A program made the position numbers and the translations under genes. The notes under the pieces were generated by a model. The model was not told where the DNA came from, made no database searches, and was given only the letters and a program-made list of their open reading frames with translations. A DNA stretch of 64,000 nucleotides from Nitrospira sp. (GTDB taxonomy: Bacteria > Nitrospirota > Nitrospiria > Nitrospirales > Nitrospiraceae): contig BQWY01000001.1 in the NCBI GenBank assembly GCA_036984305.1, positions 2,191,501 to 2,255,500 of the forward strand, read 5' to 3'. Position 1 is the stretch's first letter, and each line of letters starts with the position of its first letter. Positions 62,071 through 64,000 of the stretch are shown in pieces.

Positions 62071-63309
62071 ATGCCTGCCACGCTGCCCATGATGACCGCG
62101 GCGCCCTTGTTCTCGAACAAGGACTACCGCGAGGTCCTGATTCGCGAGATGGATGCCGGGAAAATTCCCCTGAGTCTGGGAAAGGCCTGCCCGGTGAAGT
62201 GCGAGTTCTGTTACGAGATCGATCACTCGTATCGGGAAACGCTCGACCCCCCCAAGACTTCGGACGAAGACTGGAAGTTCATTCTCGACTATATCAACAA
62301 CAAGCCGACCGACCCGATGCAGTTCTGGTGTCTCGGTGGGAACGAATACATGGAATGGACCGATCTGTTCCTGCACCCCAAGGCCATGGAGTGGGTCGAG
62401 GACTTCCTGAAGTACACGGACAAGAACATCTTGTTTTTCACGGTGGGTTACGTCCACGTGCCGAAGATCCACCAACTCGCCGCGCAGTACCCGGGCCGGA
62501 TCAATTTCGAACTCTCGGTCATTACGCTGGGCCGCTATCGCCAGCGCCTCATGCCGCACGCGCCGAGCGTGAAGCATCTGTTGAAGGTCTTGGACGGCCC
62601 CGCGGTGTCGTCGGCCAATTTCTACTCGTTCGACCGGGACACGATGGCGGACGACGCCAAGATGATTTCGGAGATCAACCAACGGTGCGTCCTCTGGATG
62701 GGATGTCTCACGCCGATCAAGGGCATCAAGCCCGATACCGTCGAGATGATGCGGCAGGGACGGCGGAATCTGCCCCACGAAGCACGGCGGATCTACGACA
62801 TGGGCCTCTCCAACATGACGACCATCCACACCGAGGCCTACATCACCGCGTTCCTGAATCGACGGCGCATCTTGAACGTCTTCGATTCGCTCGAATTGGA
62901 GAAGAGAGATACGGTGGTCGTCGCGGGGTCGGTACACCGGATCCTGACGATGTTCCGGAAAAACCGGGCGCGCTTCTTGTTCGTGCCGAACGCCACGCTC
63001 GGAGGCGACTCGGACTGCACCGTCCTGCTCACCTTCAACGATATCGCGGCGCGCCTCAACGGACAAAAAGTGATTCACGTGCCCAAGTGCATCATGCAAT
63101 CGGGACGAGGCCACGACACCGATATCGCGGGAGTGACGCTCGCTCAATTCACCCAACGAACCGGCGTCACCGTCAAAGTGCTCCACAAGGTGGACACCAC
63201 ATTGGCCAATCGGCAATTGCATCGAAACGGTTTTCTGAAGAGCTACGTCGAGGACTACCTGAACAATTCGCTCGTGCAGTCCTACGAAACCCTGCCGCTC
63301 CCGGCCTAA
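62071..63309 (+). CDS. Radical SAM protein, third member of the cluster
   Basis: The 412-residue protein carries a standard cluster site, KACPVKCEFCYE (CX3CX2C), followed by QFWCLGGNEYMEWTDLF (the usual GGE-type block is GGN here), INFELSVITLG and PIKGIKPDTVEMM. It lacks the cobalamin-binding half of its neighbours. The C-terminal 150 residues are a separate region (FLFVPNATLGGDSDC, TVLLTFNDIAARLNG, KVIHVPKCIM) reminiscent of a small beta domain with several Cys; they may bind another cofactor. The substrate is unknown. It starts divergently from the J-like gene, so it is not in one operon with paralogue 2. Confidence 0.82.
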   Translation: MPATLPMMTAAPLFSNKDYREVLIREMDAGKIPLSLGKACPVKCEFCYEIDHSYRETLDPPKTSDEDWKFILDYINNKPTDPMQFWCLGGNEYMEWTDLFLHPKAMEWVEDFLKYTDKNILFFTVGYVHVPKIHQLAAQYPGRINFELSVITLGRYRQRLMPHAPSVKHLLKVLDGPAVSSANFYSFDRDTMADDAKMISEINQRCVLWMGCLTPIKGIKPDTVEMMRQGRRNLPHEARRIYDMGLSNMTTIHTEAYITAFLNRRRILNVFDSLELEKRDTVVVAGSVHRILTMFRKNRARFLFVPNATLGGDSDCTVLLTFNDIAARLNGQKVIHVPKCIMQSGRGHDTDIAGVTLAQFTQRTGVTVKVLHKVDTTLANRQLHRNGFLKSYVEDYLNNSLVQSYETLPLPA

Positions 63310-63393
63310 CGTGTCTGAAACCGTTTCGCGTCGGTTCATTACGTACGCACTCGTTGACAAGCGAGGCTCGGCGACCTAGAGTACCGTTACCCC

Positions 63394-64000
63394 ATGGCGA
63401 GCGAAGCGCGGACGATTCGCTTCTATCAAGCCGACGTCTTCTCCGATCGGCCCTTCGGCGGCAACCCCGTCGCCGTCATTCCTGACGCGAACGGTCTCGA
63501 CGACCGGAGCATGCAGCGCATCGCACGGGAGATGAACCTGTCGGAAACCGTGTTCGTGTATCCCCCGAGCGATCCCGCCGCCGTCGCCAAACTGCGCATC
63601 TTCACTCCGACTCAGGAAATCCCGTTCGCCGGTCATCCCGTCGTCGGCACGTTCTATATTCTCGCGACCCTGAAACGGTTGCCCCTCAAGGAGCCGCTCA
63701 CACGCGTGCTGCAGGAATGCAATCTCGGACTCTTCCCGGTGGAAATTACCAGCTCGGACGGCGACATCCTGCGCGTCGTCATGTCGCAACCCACACCGCA
63801 ATTTCTGGGCCGCATCGAAGATCTGCGGGACAAATACGACTTGGCTCGAGCGCTGGGCGTCTCGAAGACCGTACTGACCGAAGCCAAGTTTCCAGTGGAA
63901 ATGGTTTCGACCGGATTGCCGGTGCTGATCGTGCCGATTCGCACACTCACGGCCGTGAGGTCCATGACGCCGAACAGTCAGGAGTTGGCGGAGGTGTGCA
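63394..64000 (+). CDS. PhzF-family isomerase, truncated by window end
   Basis: The visible 202 residues belong to the PhzF/diaminopimelate-epimerase fold: IRFYQADVFSDRPFGGNPVAVI, MNLSETVFVYPP with the catalytic Glu, and RIFTPTQEIPFAGHPVVGT, then STGLPVLIVPI. In phenazine producers PhzF isomerises DHHA; most homologues have unknown substrates. No other phenazine genes are seen. The ATG at 63394 starts the family domain. The frame continues beyond base 64000. Confidence 0.9.
   Translation, partial: MASEARTIRFYQADVFSDRPFGGNPVAVIPDANGLDDRSMQRIAREMNLSETVFVYPPSDPAAVAKLRIFTPTQEIPFAGHPVVGTFYILATLKRLPLKEPLTRVLQECNLGLFPVEITSSDGDILRVVMSQPTPQFLGRIEDLRDKYDLARALGVSKTVLTEAKFPVEMVSTGLPVLIVPIRTLTAVRSMTPNSQELAEVC

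Noticed and set aside
62062-63360. 432-codon minus frame opposite the third radical SAM gene
   Set aside because: Antisense shadow; no family motif or ribosome-binding site.
1-64000. tRNA, rRNA, integrase or transposase genes
   Set aside because: I searched for tRNA T-arm blocks and for transposase or integrase motifs by eye and found none; a tRNA scan was not possible.

Overview
The window is a gene-dense, GC-rich bacterial chromosome segment with no rRNA, tRNA, CRISPR array or complete insertion sequence that I could recognise. The host is a diderm: it has an OmpH/Skp chaperone, beta-barrel proteins, a PagL-like lipid A deacylase candidate, twin-arginine exported enzymes and an outer-membrane-type beta-helix lipoprotein. 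Gene content and protein style resemble Nitrospira (Nitrospirota). That assignment is an inference from family resemblance; no marker gene here proves it.

Layout. 1-11,660 is mostly minus strand: a DUF362 fragment, OmpH, a HEAT-repeat/HD-GYP pair, a GDSL esterase with thioredoxin (plus strand), the oxidative pentose phosphate pair gnd-zwf, a nucleotidyltransferase pair, and threonine aldolase coupled to a conserved unknown. 11,886-14,727 carries a ProA-family protein without the catalytic cysteine, followed by a methyltransferase. 15,000-20,800 holds small and unusual genes (a DCC protein, a PGGTL-repeat secreted protein, a yeast-type cytosine deaminase), a decayed 1.4 kb gap, an alcohol dehydrogenase and an EncFtn-type ferritin without its encapsulin. 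21,000-30,070 has an AraC regulator divergent from a methyltransferase/sulfite-oxidase operon, then a minus-strand run with an O-methyltransferase, a diiron-type metallo-beta-lactamase fold protein, a SigZ-like sigma factor, ArsI, RpiB, a hydrolase and a methyltransferase. 30,375-43,614 contains an orphan contractile-tail sheath split in two, a persulfide dioxygenase-like protein, a DsbA-NhaA fusion, MFS and Gdx transporters, a protein with a new-looking 39-residue repeat, an amine oxidase, a TerB-Coq4 fusion and a PilZ protein. 43,790-51,640 has SRPBCC, TPR, beta-barrel, multicopper oxidase, methyltransferase, sensory-rhodopsin-transducer and beta-helix genes. 52,000-56,227 is a defence/toxin island: Phd-RelE, SRA-HNH nuclease and Xre-RES, with lower GC in its middle. 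57,684-63,309 is a radical SAM cluster, and the window ends inside a PhzF gene.

How the genes work together. Zwf, Gnd and RpiB supply the oxidative pentose phosphate branch. HD-GYP and PilZ indicate cyclic-di-GMP signalling. Thioredoxin, DCC, DsbA-NhaA and the persulfide dioxygenase point to thiol chemistry. ArsI beside a sigma factor with a cysteine-rich tail suggests a metalloid response.

The best candidates for undescribed biology are the two paralogous B12-type radical SAM proteins with a third radical SAM enzyme and an HPD-less J-like protein; the 39-residue PxxV(F/Y/W) repeat protein; the cysteine-less ProA; the tagless EncFtn; the TAGTG-split tail sheath; and the sensory rhodopsin transducer without a rhodopsin.
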